Positions 1 to 5,102 of a stretch of DNA of 5,102 nt are shown here, in pieces. A program made the position numbers and the translations under genes. The notes beneath the pieces were generated by a model. The model was given only the letters and a program-made list of their open reading frames with translations, searched no databases and was not told where the DNA came from. Location of the stretch: contig CAKUCE010000226.1 in assembly GCA_934643535.1 (NCBI GenBank), positions 1 through 5,102 on the forward strand, given 5' to 3'. This DNA is from an uncultured Clostridia bacterium. Lineage in GTDB: Bacteria; Bacillota; Clostridia; Christensenellales; Aristaeellaceae. How positions within the stretch are numbered: position 1 is the first letter of the stretch; each line of letters opens with the position of its first letter.

Positions 1-717
1 CCCGGTTTCATCCAGTAGTGTAAGGCAGGCCCGGACTCGCTGGCCCGCCAGCTTTTCCGGCATCGGCGCTGCCGTCGTCAGCGGGCAAAGGGCGGGCTGG
101 GGCGTATGCAGCGTATGTCCCAGCCCGACCAGCAGCTCGTAGGCCGTGCCGTCCGTGCCGTGGGCCGGAGCCGCAGCACCGCCGAAGGCTGCGATCACCC
201 GCTCCGCGCGGAAGTGAACGGGGCGTTCCTCCAGCAGCTCGCCTTTCTTGACTTTGCCGTTCTTTTTGTTTTTTTCCTCGCCGTAGACACTTTCTACCCC
301 TTCCAGCGCGAAGCCGCCGCCTTCCCGGCGAAGGGACGTTACCCGCACGTTCTGACGGCGTTCGACGCCCAGCGCGTCCATTTGGGCAAGCAGCGCGTCC
401 ACCGCCGCGGAAGCCTGATAGCAGGCCGGATAGACCCGGCCCTCGTCTTCCTCGGTCAGAGAAACGCCCGCATCCTCCAAAAAGGCTTCCACCGTCTGAC
501 GGGAGGTGTGTTCCAATACGCTCAGGGCGAAGCCGGTCTGCCCGTAATACCGCAGCTGGCCGCGGTTGAGCAGATTCCCCCGCCCGTTGCCCGTAACGCC
601 CAGCTTTTTCAGGGGCTTTCGGTTCCGATCCAGCACTGTAACCCGATGGCCTGCCCGGGCCGCAGCAATGGCCGCCGCTGCGCCCGCCGCGCCGCAGCCG
701 ATGACAATCACCATCAT
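1..717 (-). CDS. NAD(P)/FAD-dependent oxidoreductase, HI0933/BaiN-like flavoprotein (C-terminus beyond left edge)
   Basis: The first 239 codons of a flavoprotein are open to the left edge with no stop; the family is usually about 400 residues, so the C-terminal part is missing. The N-terminus carries the dinucleotide-binding glycines G7-C-G-A-A-G12, with acidic D30 ending the second strand, then the family motif TGNGRGN (42-48). Further family signatures are GRVYP (93-97), FGG..AP..GTDGTAY (178-193) and PALCPL (208-213). The usual GRCN is GRGN here, so the cysteine is lost. A Lys/Asn-rich stretch (147-159) interrupts the middle. Start choice: ATG at 717 overlaps the upstream stop as TGATG, with a weak GAGG about 8 bases upstream, suggesting coupled translation; ATG at 714 is a second option. 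Family members bind FAD and are poorly characterised. BaiN has been linked to bile-acid reduction, but the substrate here cannot be told from sequence. Confidence 0.9.
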   Translation of the reverse strand, partial: MMVIVIGCGAAGAAAAIAAARAGHRVTVLDRNRKPLKKLGVTGNGRGNLLNRGQLRYYGQTGFALSVLEHTSRQTVEAFLEDAGVSLTEEDEGRVYPACYQASAAVDALLAQMDALGVERRQNVRVTSLRREGGGFALEGVESVYGEEKNKKNGKVKKGELLEERPVHFRAERVIAAFGGAAAPAHGTDGTAYELLVGLGHTLHTPQPALCPLTTAAPMPEKLAGQRVRACLTLLDETG

Positions 718-1268
718 CAGAAGCGCCTCATTTCGTCGAGCAGGCGCTGTTCGCCGTACAGCGCTTCCAGCAGATCGGCGTTGCGCATCATGCGCTCTCC
801 CACCTTGCGGACGGCCTCGATAAATTCGCCGCTCATGGCCCGCAGCCCGCCCATTTCCGGCAGCGGGCAGCAGCACCATGCCCGGGGGTCAATTTCCGGC
901 ACTGCTTTGACCGTCTGACCGTCCTCCTGTACGTCCAGCCGAATGCGCAGCGGGAACAGCCGACAGGCCAGCGGACGGTACTCCCGGGGGCAGGTCCCCT
1001 CGCAGACCAGTCGTCTGCCGCCCTTGTAGAGAGAATCGTCCTCTGCCAGATGAAAGGGAAAATCGGGAATGGGCTTGCGGTAGAACCATTCTTCATAGGG
1101 AAACAGCAGCATGCCGTTTTCGCCGGTTTCGTCGCTTTCGCAGCAGGCAGCGCCGCACAGCTTGCCGCAGTTGGATTTCAGCGGGGTCAAATCGCCCAGA
1201 ATCTCATAGCAGTCCCGCAGGGCGCGCACGGCGGCGGGACGGGCAACCAATGGCATGAATACGGACAT
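717..1268 (-). CDS. YkgJ-like cysteine-cluster protein (putative Zn/Fe-chelating domain)
   Basis: A 183-residue soluble protein with no signal peptide or membrane segment. It has eleven cysteines in three groups: C34-x3-C38-x3-C42-C43 near the N-terminus; C89-x3-C93 leading into RPLACRLFPLR (98-108, with C102); and a triple C132-C133-C134 after a tryptophan. A CxxxC..CC cluster followed by RP..CR.FP is the hallmark of the YkgJ/UPF0153 family, thought to bind zinc or an iron-sulfur cluster; its biochemical role is unknown. The start is well supported: GGGAGG lies 8 bases before ATG at 1268, and a good promoter lies just upstream. It is the first gene of an operon with the flavoprotein, overlapping it by one base (TGATG). 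That suggests the two act together, perhaps in a redox step, but this is inference. The family call is fairly firm; metal identity and function are open. Confidence 0.8.
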   Translation of the reverse strand: MSVFMPLVARPAAVRALRDCYEILGDLTPLKSNCGKLCGAACCESDETGENGMLLFPYEEWFYRKPIPDFPFHLAEDDSLYKGGRRLVCEGTCPREYRPLACRLFPLRIRLDVQEDGQTVKAVPEIDPRAWCCCPLPEMGGLRAMSGEFIEAVRKVGERMMRNADLLEALYGEQRLLDEMRRF

Positions 1269-1297
1269 GAAAAACGCCTCCCGAAAATGATGCCTCT

Positions 1298-1326
1298 ATC
1301 TTAGCAGGAACGGACGGAATTGGCAA
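1298..1326 (-). promoter_or_regulatory. Promoter of the cysteine-cluster/flavoprotein operon
   Basis: Read on the minus strand: TTGCCA (-35, 1326-1321), 17 bases, then TAAGAT (-10, 1303-1298) preceded by TGC, which makes an extended -10. The predicted transcript starts near 1291 and has a leader of only about 20 bases, containing the GGGAGG ribosome binding site. The -35 shares its bases with the divergent promoter. Seen in sequence; not tested. Confidence 0.75.
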
Positions 1327-1348
1327 GGCGGGCCGGGCGTGCTATACT
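1320..1348 (+). promoter_or_regulatory. Promoter of the pseudouridine synthase gene
   Basis: TTGGCA (-35, 1320-1325), exactly 17 bases, then TATACT (-10, 1343-1348) preceded by TGC, an extended -10. Transcription should start near 1355, giving a leader of about 29 bases. This is a near-consensus vegetative sigma-A-type promoter. Its -35 overlaps that of the minus-strand promoter. Confidence 0.8.
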
Positions 1349-1362
1349 GTTGACAGCTTTTC

Positions 1363-1376
1363 AAAAAAAGGGGGGG
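1363..1376 (+). promoter_or_regulatory. A7-G7 tract forming the ribosome binding site of the pseudouridine synthase
   Basis: Seven A (1363-1369) run directly into seven G (1370-1376), ending 7 bases before ATG at 1384. AAAGGGGGG can pair with the 16S tail as AAAGGAGG does, with one G-U wobble. It fixes the start at 1384. Double homopolymers are prone to slippage, which would change the spacing to the start codon. Confidence 0.65.
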
Positions 1377-1383
1377 CGAAACC

Positions 1384-2277
1384 ATGCCGGAGCTTTATCT
1401 GACCATCCCGGCGGAGCTGGACGGCCAGACCGTCCGTCAGGCGGCCATGAAGGGGCTGGGCATGTCCAACGGGCTGTTCAAGCGGGCCAAGTTTCATGGA
1501 CAGGTGCTGCTGGACGGCGCGCCTGTGCTGGCCAACGCCACCGTTCGGGCCGGGCAGACCTTGCGGCTTTCCTTCCCGGAGAAGGAGAACACCGCTCCTG
1601 CGCCGGCAGCGCTGAGCCTTCGAGTCGCCTTTGAGGACGAGCATCTGATGATGGTGGACAAGCCCGCGCCCCTGCCCTCGGCGTCCTCGCCCCGGCAGGC
1701 CCTGCCTACGCTGGAAAACGCCGTATACGCCTATCTGGGATGCCCGCCGGATTTTGTCTACCGGCCGGTGAACCGGCTGGACAAGGGCACCAGCGGGCTG
1801 ATGCTGGTGGCCAAAACCGCCTACGCGCAGGATCAGATGCAGCGGCTTTTGCATACCGACTTCTTTCAGCGGGAATATCTGGCCGTGACGGAGGGGATCC
1901 TGCCGGAGAAGGAAGGGGTGATCGACCTGCCCATCCGCAAGATAGAAGGGGCCACCGTGAAACGGGAGACGGGCCCCGGCGGCAAGGAAGCCCGTACCTG
2001 GTACCGGGTGCTTCGGGAGGAAAACCATCGCAGTCTGGTCTGGCTTCGGCTGGACACGGGCCGCACCCATCAGATTCGCGTGCATCTAAGTGCGCTGGGC
2101 TGCCCCATCGTGGGGGACTTTCTCTACGGCACGGAATCAGCGGAGCTGCCGGGCCGCTTTGCCCTGCACAGCTTCCGCTGCCGCTTCCGGCACCCGGTAA
2201 CGGGCCAATGGGTGGAGCGGGAAAGCAGCCCGGAAGCCATCTTCGAGCCGCTGCTGACCCCTTCTCATTTCCCATAA
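1384..2277 (+). CDS. RluA-family rRNA/tRNA pseudouridine synthase
   Basis: A 297-residue cytoplasmic enzyme that would isomerise uridine to pseudouridine in structured RNA; the target base (23S rRNA or tRNA) cannot be deduced. An S4-like N-terminal part (about 12-65: GQTVRQAA, then VLLDGAPV...VRAGQTLRL) precedes the catalytic domain. The catalytic aspartate is D133 in VNRLDKGTSGL (129-139). This motif often begins HRLD, so N130 is a substitution, though an Asn here is not rare in Firmicutes. The second core motif is LDTGRTHQIRVHL (223-235), with R227 of GRTHQIR, followed by G.PIVGD..YG (239-249) and the C-terminal ALH...F.HPVTG (260-273). Length and motif order are normal for RluA/RluD proteins with an S4 domain. 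It stands alone in its transcription unit, with its own promoter upstream and a shared terminator just downstream. The exact subfamily is not assigned. Confidence 0.95.
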   Translation: MPELYLTIPAELDGQTVRQAAMKGLGMSNGLFKRAKFHGQVLLDGAPVLANATVRAGQTLRLSFPEKENTAPAPAALSLRVAFEDEHLMMVDKPAPLPSASSPRQALPTLENAVYAYLGCPPDFVYRPVNRLDKGTSGLMLVAKTAYAQDQMQRLLHTDFFQREYLAVTEGILPEKEGVIDLPIRKIEGATVKRETGPGGKEARTWYRVLREENHRSLVWLRLDTGRTHQIRVHLSALGCPIVGDFLYGTESAELPGRFALHSFRCRFRHPVTGQWVERESSPEAIFEPLLTPSHFP

Positions 2278-2281
2278 AAGC

Positions 2282-2321
2282 AATCGCCCCTCCGCCGGGC
2301 TTCTCCGGCAGAGGGGTGATT
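2282..2321. terminator. Bidirectional intrinsic terminator between convergent genes
   Basis: A 40-base inverted repeat: an 11-bp outer stem (2282-2292 with 2311-2321, one G-T wobble), one C/A mismatch, a 5-bp GCCGG/CCGGC inner stem, and a 6-base loop (2299-2304). On the plus strand a short, broken T-run (TTGATT) follows. On the minus strand the stem is followed by GCTTTTA, a modest U-tract. It lies 4 bases after the pseudouridine synthase stop and 4 bases beyond the murG stop, so it probably serves both. Confidence 0.85.
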
Positions 2322-2325
2322 TTGA

Positions 2326-3399
2326 TTAAGCCTGTTTCTGCGCTTCCTCGATCAGCTCCAGCACCGCGTCGGTGCCGTCCTTCACGGGATAGGCTTCCAG
2401 CGTCCTCGCCAGCTCCTGCCGCTGGGAAAGCAGCTCCAGCAGGGCTTTGGTCATGGTTTCGGGGGTCATGTTCTCCTGCATCAGCACATGGGCCAGCCCC
2501 TGACGCTGGTAGCTTTTGGCGTTCTCGATCTGGTCGCCCCTGCTGGCTCCCAGCGGATAGGGCACCAGCAGCATGGGCTTGTGCAGGGCCAGCAGCTCGC
2601 TCAGGGTATTGCTGCCCGCCCGGCTCAGTACGATGTCCGCCACGGCCAGCGCATCCGGCATTTCGGCGGAAAGGAACTCCTTCTGGCAGTAACCGGGCAG
2701 CTCCTTCAGGCTTTCGTCCAGATTGCCCTTGCCGCACAGGTGCAGCACGTCCATGTGGGGCAGCAGCTCCGGCAGGGCCTTGCGCAGGCAGGCGTTCACG
2801 CTCTGGGCGCCCAGACTGCCGCCGGTCATCAACAGCACCGGCTTGCTGCCGTCAAAGCCCGCCAGCGCCAGCCCCGCCGCCCGGCTGCCCTGAAACAGCT
2901 CCGGCCGCAGGGGCGTGCCGGTCATCACGCCCTTTTCCCCCAGTGCTTTGGCGCATTCGGGGAAGGTGGCCGCCACCCGCCACGCGAACCTGGCGCAGAT
3001 GCGATTGGCCAGTCCGGGGGTCAGGTCGCTCTCGTGGCAGACCGTGGGCACATGGCACATCCACGCGCCCACCACCACGGGCACGCTGACAAAGCCGCCC
3101 TTGGAGAACACCACGTCGGGCCTGATCTTCCGCATCAGGGAGACGCTTTCCGCCGCCCCGGCCACCACCTTGAAGGGGTCGGAGAAATTTTGCAGGCTGA
3201 AATAGCGGCGCAGCTTGCCGCTTTTCACCGAGTGGTAGGTAATGCCCGGAATGGCGGCGATCATCTGATGCTCGATGCCGTTTTCCGTGCCGATGTAATG
3301 GATCTCATACCCTGCTTCCTTCAGCCGGGGGATCAGGCTCAGGTGAGGGGTCACATGCCCCGCCGTGCCGCCGCCGGTCAATACGATACGCTTTGCCAT
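2326..3399 (-). CDS. murG: MurG, UDP-GlcNAc:lipid I GlcNAc transferase
   Basis: A 357-residue GT-B glycosyltransferase that adds GlcNAc to undecaprenyl-PP-MurNAc-pentapeptide (lipid I) to give lipid II, on the inner face of the membrane. The N-terminal domain holds the glycine-rich acceptor loop TGGGTAGHVTPHL (8-20, with H15), a second glycine loop FSKGGFVSVP (98-107), and HESDLTPGLANR (122-133), a variant of the HEQN...NR motif. The C-terminal UDP-GlcNAc domain has GGSLGAQSVN (193-202) and SRAGSNTLSEL (259-269, with E268 as the likely ribose-binding acid), then PYPLGASRGDQIENA (280-294, with Q290 and N293). The length is typical and all core motifs are intact. GGAGG lies 7-8 bases before ATG at 3399. 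It follows sigE on the same strand after 77 bases and has its own promoter. In many Firmicutes murG lies in the division/cell-wall cluster upstream of ftsZ, so a place after sigE is a rearranged order. Confidence 0.97.
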   Translation of the reverse strand: MAKRIVLTGGGTAGHVTPHLSLIPRLKEAGYEIHYIGTENGIEHQMIAAIPGITYHSVKSGKLRRYFSLQNFSDPFKVVAGAAESVSLMRKIRPDVVFSKGGFVSVPVVVGAWMCHVPTVCHESDLTPGLANRICARFAWRVAATFPECAKALGEKGVMTGTPLRPELFQGSRAAGLALAGFDGSKPVLLMTGGSLGAQSVNACLRKALPELLPHMDVLHLCGKGNLDESLKELPGYCQKEFLSAEMPDALAVADIVLSRAGSNTLSELLALHKPMLLVPYPLGASRGDQIENAKSYQRQGLAHVLMQENMTPETMTKALLELLSQRQELARTLEAYPVKDGTDAVLELIEEAQKQA

Positions 3400-3431
3400 G
3401 GAACAACCTCCGTTTCCGTCATCCGTATCTC

Positions 3432-3440
3432 AGTATACCA
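3432..3440 (-). promoter_or_regulatory. Extended -10 promoter of murG
   Basis: On the minus strand TGGTATACT (3440-3432) is an extended -10 with a near-consensus hexamer. The hexamer 17 bases upstream (TCGCAT, 3460-3455) is a poor -35, so activity would rest on the TGN extension. The predicted start near 3425 gives a leader of about 26 bases holding the GGAGG site. It lets murG be expressed in growing cells independently of spoIIGA-sigE. Confidence 0.65.
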
Positions 3441-3476
3441 CAGAAAGGCAAGGGATGCGACCCCGGCGGCATTGCC

Positions 3477-4190
3477 CTACCCGATTCGCTTCAGCTCGGT
3501 GTTCAGGCGGCTCAGAATCCGCTTTTCCAGCCGGGAAATATAGCTTTGGGAAATGCCCAGCAGATCGGCCACCTCCTTCTGGGTGCGCTCCCGCTGGCCG
3601 CCCAGCCCGAAGCGGAGCATGATAATCCGCTTTTCCCGGGGATTGAGCCGCTCCAGTGCGTCCCGGAGAATATCCCGCTCGATTTCCTTGTCCAGATTGA
3701 CGGATACGGTATCCGGCCGGGTGCCCAGCACGTCGCTCAGCAGCAGCTCGTTGCCGTCCCAGTCGGTTTTCAGCGGCTCGTCCAGACTGACCTCCAGCCG
3801 CAGCCGGGAGGATTTGCGCAGGAACATCAGGATCTCGTTTTCGATGCACCGGCTGGCATAGGTCGCCATCTTGATCTTTTTATCGCAGTCGAAGGTGCCG
3901 ACGGCCTTGATCAGACCGATGGTGCCGATGGAGATCAGATCCTCCAGCGGAATGCCCGTGTTTTCGAACCGGCGGGAAATAAAGACCACCAGCCGGAGAT
4001 TATGCTCGATCAGGGTGGCGCGCGCCGCTTCGTCGTGATTTTTCAGCCGCCGGGTCATTTCCCGTTCCTCCTCCGGGCTCAGGGGCGGCGGCAGCGGGTC
4101 GGGCCCTCCGATATAGTAAAGCTCCTGCGGAAACAGTTTTGCCAATAGCCGCTGAAACCGAAGCTGCAAAGTCAAGCTGTGCTGATCCAT
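3477..4190 (-). CDS. sigE: RNA polymerase sporulation sigma factor sigma-E (pro-sigma-E)
   Basis: A 237-residue sigma-70-family factor, almost the same length as Bacillus subtilis pro-sigma-E and very close to it in remembered sequence. The first 25 or so residues form an amphipathic pro-region ending QELYYIGG; by analogy cleavage is expected between Y25 and Y26. The conserved LPPPLS block is at 33-38. Region 2 spans about 53-125, including NLRLVV (64-69), FENTGIPLEDLISIGTIGL (75-93) and the -10-reading helix MATYASRCIENEI (108-120). The linker has VSLDEPL and DWDGNELLLSDVLGT (143-157). Region 4 (about 172-233) ends in the helix-turn-helix TQKEVADLLGISQSYISRLE (203-222). AAGGAGG is placed 8 bases before the ATG. 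The gene is 32 bases downstream of spoIIGA, whose product should remove the pro-region. In known systems sigma-E drives early mother-cell transcription during sporulation. All domains look intact. Confidence 0.97.
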   Translation of the reverse strand: MDQHSLTLQLRFQRLLAKLFPQELYYIGGPDPLPPPLSPEEEREMTRRLKNHDEAARATLIEHNLRLVVFISRRFENTGIPLEDLISIGTIGLIKAVGTFDCDKKIKMATYASRCIENEILMFLRKSSRLRLEVSLDEPLKTDWDGNELLLSDVLGTRPDTVSVNLDKEIERDILRDALERLNPREKRIIMLRFGLGGQRERTQKEVADLLGISQSYISRLEKRILSRLNTELKRIG

Positions 4191-4198
4191 CGGTTTTT

Positions 4199-4205
4199 CC
4201 TCCTT
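4199..4205 (-). promoter_or_regulatory. Strong ribosome binding site of sigE
   Basis: AAGGAGG on the minus strand, 8 bases before the ATG at 4190. It is a near-perfect match to the 16S tail and fixes the sigE start, keeping the full pro-region. A small hairpin ends 4 bases upstream. Confidence 0.85.
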
Positions 4206-4209
4206 GTAT

Positions 4210-4223
4210 GCGCCGGGCGGCGC
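4210..4223 (-). other. Small GC hairpin between spoIIGA and sigE
   Basis: GCGCC-GCCC-GGCGC on the minus strand: a 5-bp all-GC stem (6 bp if the outer loop bases pair). It begins within the last base of the spoIIGA stop codon (4225-4223) and ends 4 bases before the sigE ribosome binding site. No U-tract follows, so it is not a terminator. It could mask initiation at sigE until ribosomes leave spoIIGA, but this is inference. Confidence 0.5.
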
Positions 4224-5005
4224 TATTCTTCCAGACTGACCGGCACTTTTTCGGGCAGCGCGGCCAACGGCACGAGCGCCTGAATACCGCCGTACTCCTG
4301 CCCGGTGACCGCCACCACCACGTCCGCGTCGCAGCTGTGCCCGTTCAGGTACAGGCGGCAGCTGTCGGGCCGGAACACGGGCAGCAGGCTGCTCCCCGCC
4401 GCGGTACGCACGCTGATGAGCCTCATCCGTGGCGGAAGCTCCTGATGCTGCACCCAGCGGGCGATCTCCGGCAGCAGCACCCGCACGGCTCGAAAAGGCA
4501 CCACCAACACCGGCAGGCCGGTGATCGGGTCCCGCAGAAGATTGCCCGTATCCACCATGGCGGGCAGCAGCACGCTATGCTCGCCCACGGTCAGCTCCAC
4601 CTGCCGCACCGCCGTCATGGACGAGGGCGACAGGGCCGCCAGCCAGTACAGCAGCAGGCAGAGGGCCGCCGTAGCCGCCCACGCCGCTCCGGGCGGGGCC
4701 GACCGCAGCAGGACGTTCAGCGCTCCGCCGCAGAGCAGGGCCGCGCACAGCGTGGTCACCAGACAGCGCAGGCAGGCCTGCCAGCCGAAATGCCCGAAGC
4801 ACAGGACCACCCCCGCAGGCAGCAGGAGCAGCCACAGGGGGGAAGGGAGAAAAAGGGCGCATATTGCGCCGGCGCCGCCCAGCGCCGCCGCCAACATCCA
4901 TCGGGACGGGCGGGGAAGAGGCAGTCCCGCCAGCCTGCCGCCCAGCGGGTAGGCGCAGGCGCAAAGCCCCATGTTGCAAAGAAGATAGGTTTCCCCATGG
5001 ATCAT
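4223..5005 (-). CDS. spoIIGA: SpoIIGA, pro-sigma-E processing aspartic peptidase
   Basis: A 260-residue membrane protease of the SpoIIGA family; B. subtilis SpoIIGA is about 310 residues and clostridial forms are often shorter. The N-terminal half has about five membrane segments (roughly 5-27, 36-53, 56-71, 78-100, 106-125). The C-terminal half faces the cytoplasm and contains the catalytic motif MVDTGNLLRDPITGLPVLVV (150-169), with D152 as the active-site aspartate, and ends near IQALVPL (241-247). SpoIIGA works as a dimer, is activated by forespore-made SpoIIR, and cuts the pro-sequence off sigma-E, the product of the next gene. I chose ATG at 5005 because MIHGETYLLCN aligns with the family's N-terminal first segment and GGGAG lies 9 bases upstream. 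An upstream in-frame ATG at 5077 would place the promoter inside the gene. The loops are Ala/Leu/Gly-rich and divergent, as is normal in this family. Confidence 0.93.
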   Translation of the reverse strand: MIHGETYLLCNMGLCACAYPLGGRLAGLPLPRPSRWMLAAALGGAGAICALFLPSPLWLLLLPAGVVLCFGHFGWQACLRCLVTTLCAALLCGGALNVLLRSAPPGAAWAATAALCLLLYWLAALSPSSMTAVRQVELTVGEHSVLLPAMVDTGNLLRDPITGLPVLVVPFRAVRVLLPEIARWVQHQELPPRMRLISVRTAAGSSLLPVFRPDSCRLYLNGHSCDADVVVAVTGQEYGGIQALVPLAALPEKVPVSLEE

Positions 5006-5039
5006 GGCCTCTCGCTCCCTCCGCTTCCTGTTCAAGCCC

Positions 5040-5045
5040 AGTATA
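5040..5045 (-). promoter_or_regulatory. -10 box of the spoIIGA-sigE operon
   Basis: TATACT on the minus strand (5045-5040), with a predicted start near 5033 and a leader of about 28 bases. It lacks the TG extension found at the other promoters in this window. The hexamer at the normal 17-base distance (CGCTCT) is no match to TTGACA, so help from an activator is expected, as at B. subtilis spoIIG, where the spacing is about 22 bases. Confidence 0.65.
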
Positions 5046-5066
5046 CGGCCCCCGGCGGCAAAAGAG

Positions 5067-5073
5067 CGTCGAA
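5067..5073. promoter_or_regulatory. Possible second Spo0A box (6 of 7 bases)
   Basis: CGTCGAA on the plus strand differs from TGTCGAA only at the first base. It lies at about -34 to -40 from the predicted spoIIGA start, where a 22-bp-spaced -35 would be. It is 22 bp from the perfect box and in the same orientation, about two helical turns away. Confidence 0.5.
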
Positions 5074-5087
5074 GCAAAGCGCACGGA

Positions 5088-5096
5088 TTGTCGAAA
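5088..5096. promoter_or_regulatory. Spo0A binding site (0A box) upstream of spoIIGA
   Basis: TTGTCGAAA on the plus strand contains the exact 0A-box core TGTCGAA (5089-5095). It lies about 55-63 bases upstream of the predicted spoIIGA start. Spo0A~P is the known activator of spoIIG, so a perfect box here is strong contextual evidence. Further boxes may lie beyond the right edge. Confidence 0.75.
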
Positions 5097-5102
5097 CGGC
5101 GG

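Noticed and set aside
106..918. Plus-strand 270-codon open frame opposite the flavoprotein and cysteine-cluster genes
   Set aside because: The minus strand carries diagnostic motifs of two families over the same span; the plus frame has none.
1740..3089. Very long plus-strand open frame (449 codons) across the end of the pseudouridine synthase gene, the terminator and antisense to murG
   Set aside because: Its composition is Pro/Ala/Arg/Ser-rich, as expected from GC-rich antisense or shifted frames. It has no domain motif and crosses a clear terminator, and murG and the synthase have full family motifs.
3447..3476. Possible terminator after sigE (GGCAA...TTGCC repeat with inner GGG/CCC)
   Set aside because: The stem has an 8-base one-sided bulge and only TTTCT follows, too weak to call an intrinsic terminator.
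3400..3476. Sigma-E-dependent promoter for murG
   Set aside because: I found no good match to the sigma-E -35/-10 pair; the clear element is a vegetative extended -10.
3884..3893. Further 0A-box-like strings (e.g. AGTCGAA) inside coding sequence
   Set aside because: Short imperfect matches are expected by chance, and this one lies within the sigE coding region, not near a promoter.
2488..4148. Plus-strand open frames opposite murG and sigE (2488-3543 and 3393-4148)
   Set aside because: They are antisense shadows of two confidently identified genes, with no recognisable domain and no ribosome binding site that I can see.
5006..5077. Longer spoIIGA start at 5077, adding 24 residues
   Set aside because: The extension is Arg-rich and unlike the family's N-terminal membrane segment, and it would place the -10 box inside the gene. 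The start at 5005 has a fair ribosome binding site.

Overview
This window looks like chromosomal DNA from a GC-rich, endospore-forming Clostridia-type Firmicute. An Oscillospiraceae-like lineage is my guess, not a proof. Three things point this way: a spoIIGA-sigE sporulation pair, strong AAGGAGG-type ribosome binding sites, and clean TATACT-type vegetative promoters. By eye the coding regions are well over half G+C, with G/C-ending codons. I see no sign of recent transfer: no transposase, phage gene, tRNA or CRISPR array. Six protein genes fill almost all of the window.

Left block (1-1383). A two-gene minus-strand operon encodes a small cysteine-cluster protein of the YkgJ type (1268-717). 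It overlaps by one base (TGATG) a flavoprotein of the HI0933/BaiN type that runs off the left edge. Divergent from it is an RluA-family pseudouridine synthase (1384-2277, plus). Between them is a mirror-symmetric divergent promoter: the two -35 hexamers are the two strands of one 7-bp near-palindrome, and each is followed at 17 bp by an extended -10.

Centre (2278-3476). The pseudouridine synthase converges on murG (3399-2326, minus), and one hairpin between them can act as a terminator for both. MurG makes lipid II from lipid I. It has its own extended -10 promoter in the 77-bp gap after sigE, and no convincing terminator separates it from sigE.

Right block (3477-5102). spoIIGA (5005-4223) and sigE (4190-3477) form a minus-strand operon that encodes the membrane aspartic protease and its substrate, the pro-sigma-E factor of the mother cell. 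Upstream of spoIIGA are a -10 box with no credible 17-bp-spaced -35, a 0A-box-like site where a distant -35 would lie, and a perfect 0A box (TTGTCGAAA, plus strand) about two helical turns further up. This matches the Spo0A~P-activated design known for spoIIG.

The gene content is mostly housekeeping and sporulation. I found no clear unknown defence or mobile system. The items most worth a second look are the shared -35 promoter, the Spo0A control region, murG sitting where sigG is often found, and the poorly understood cysteine-cluster/flavoprotein pair.
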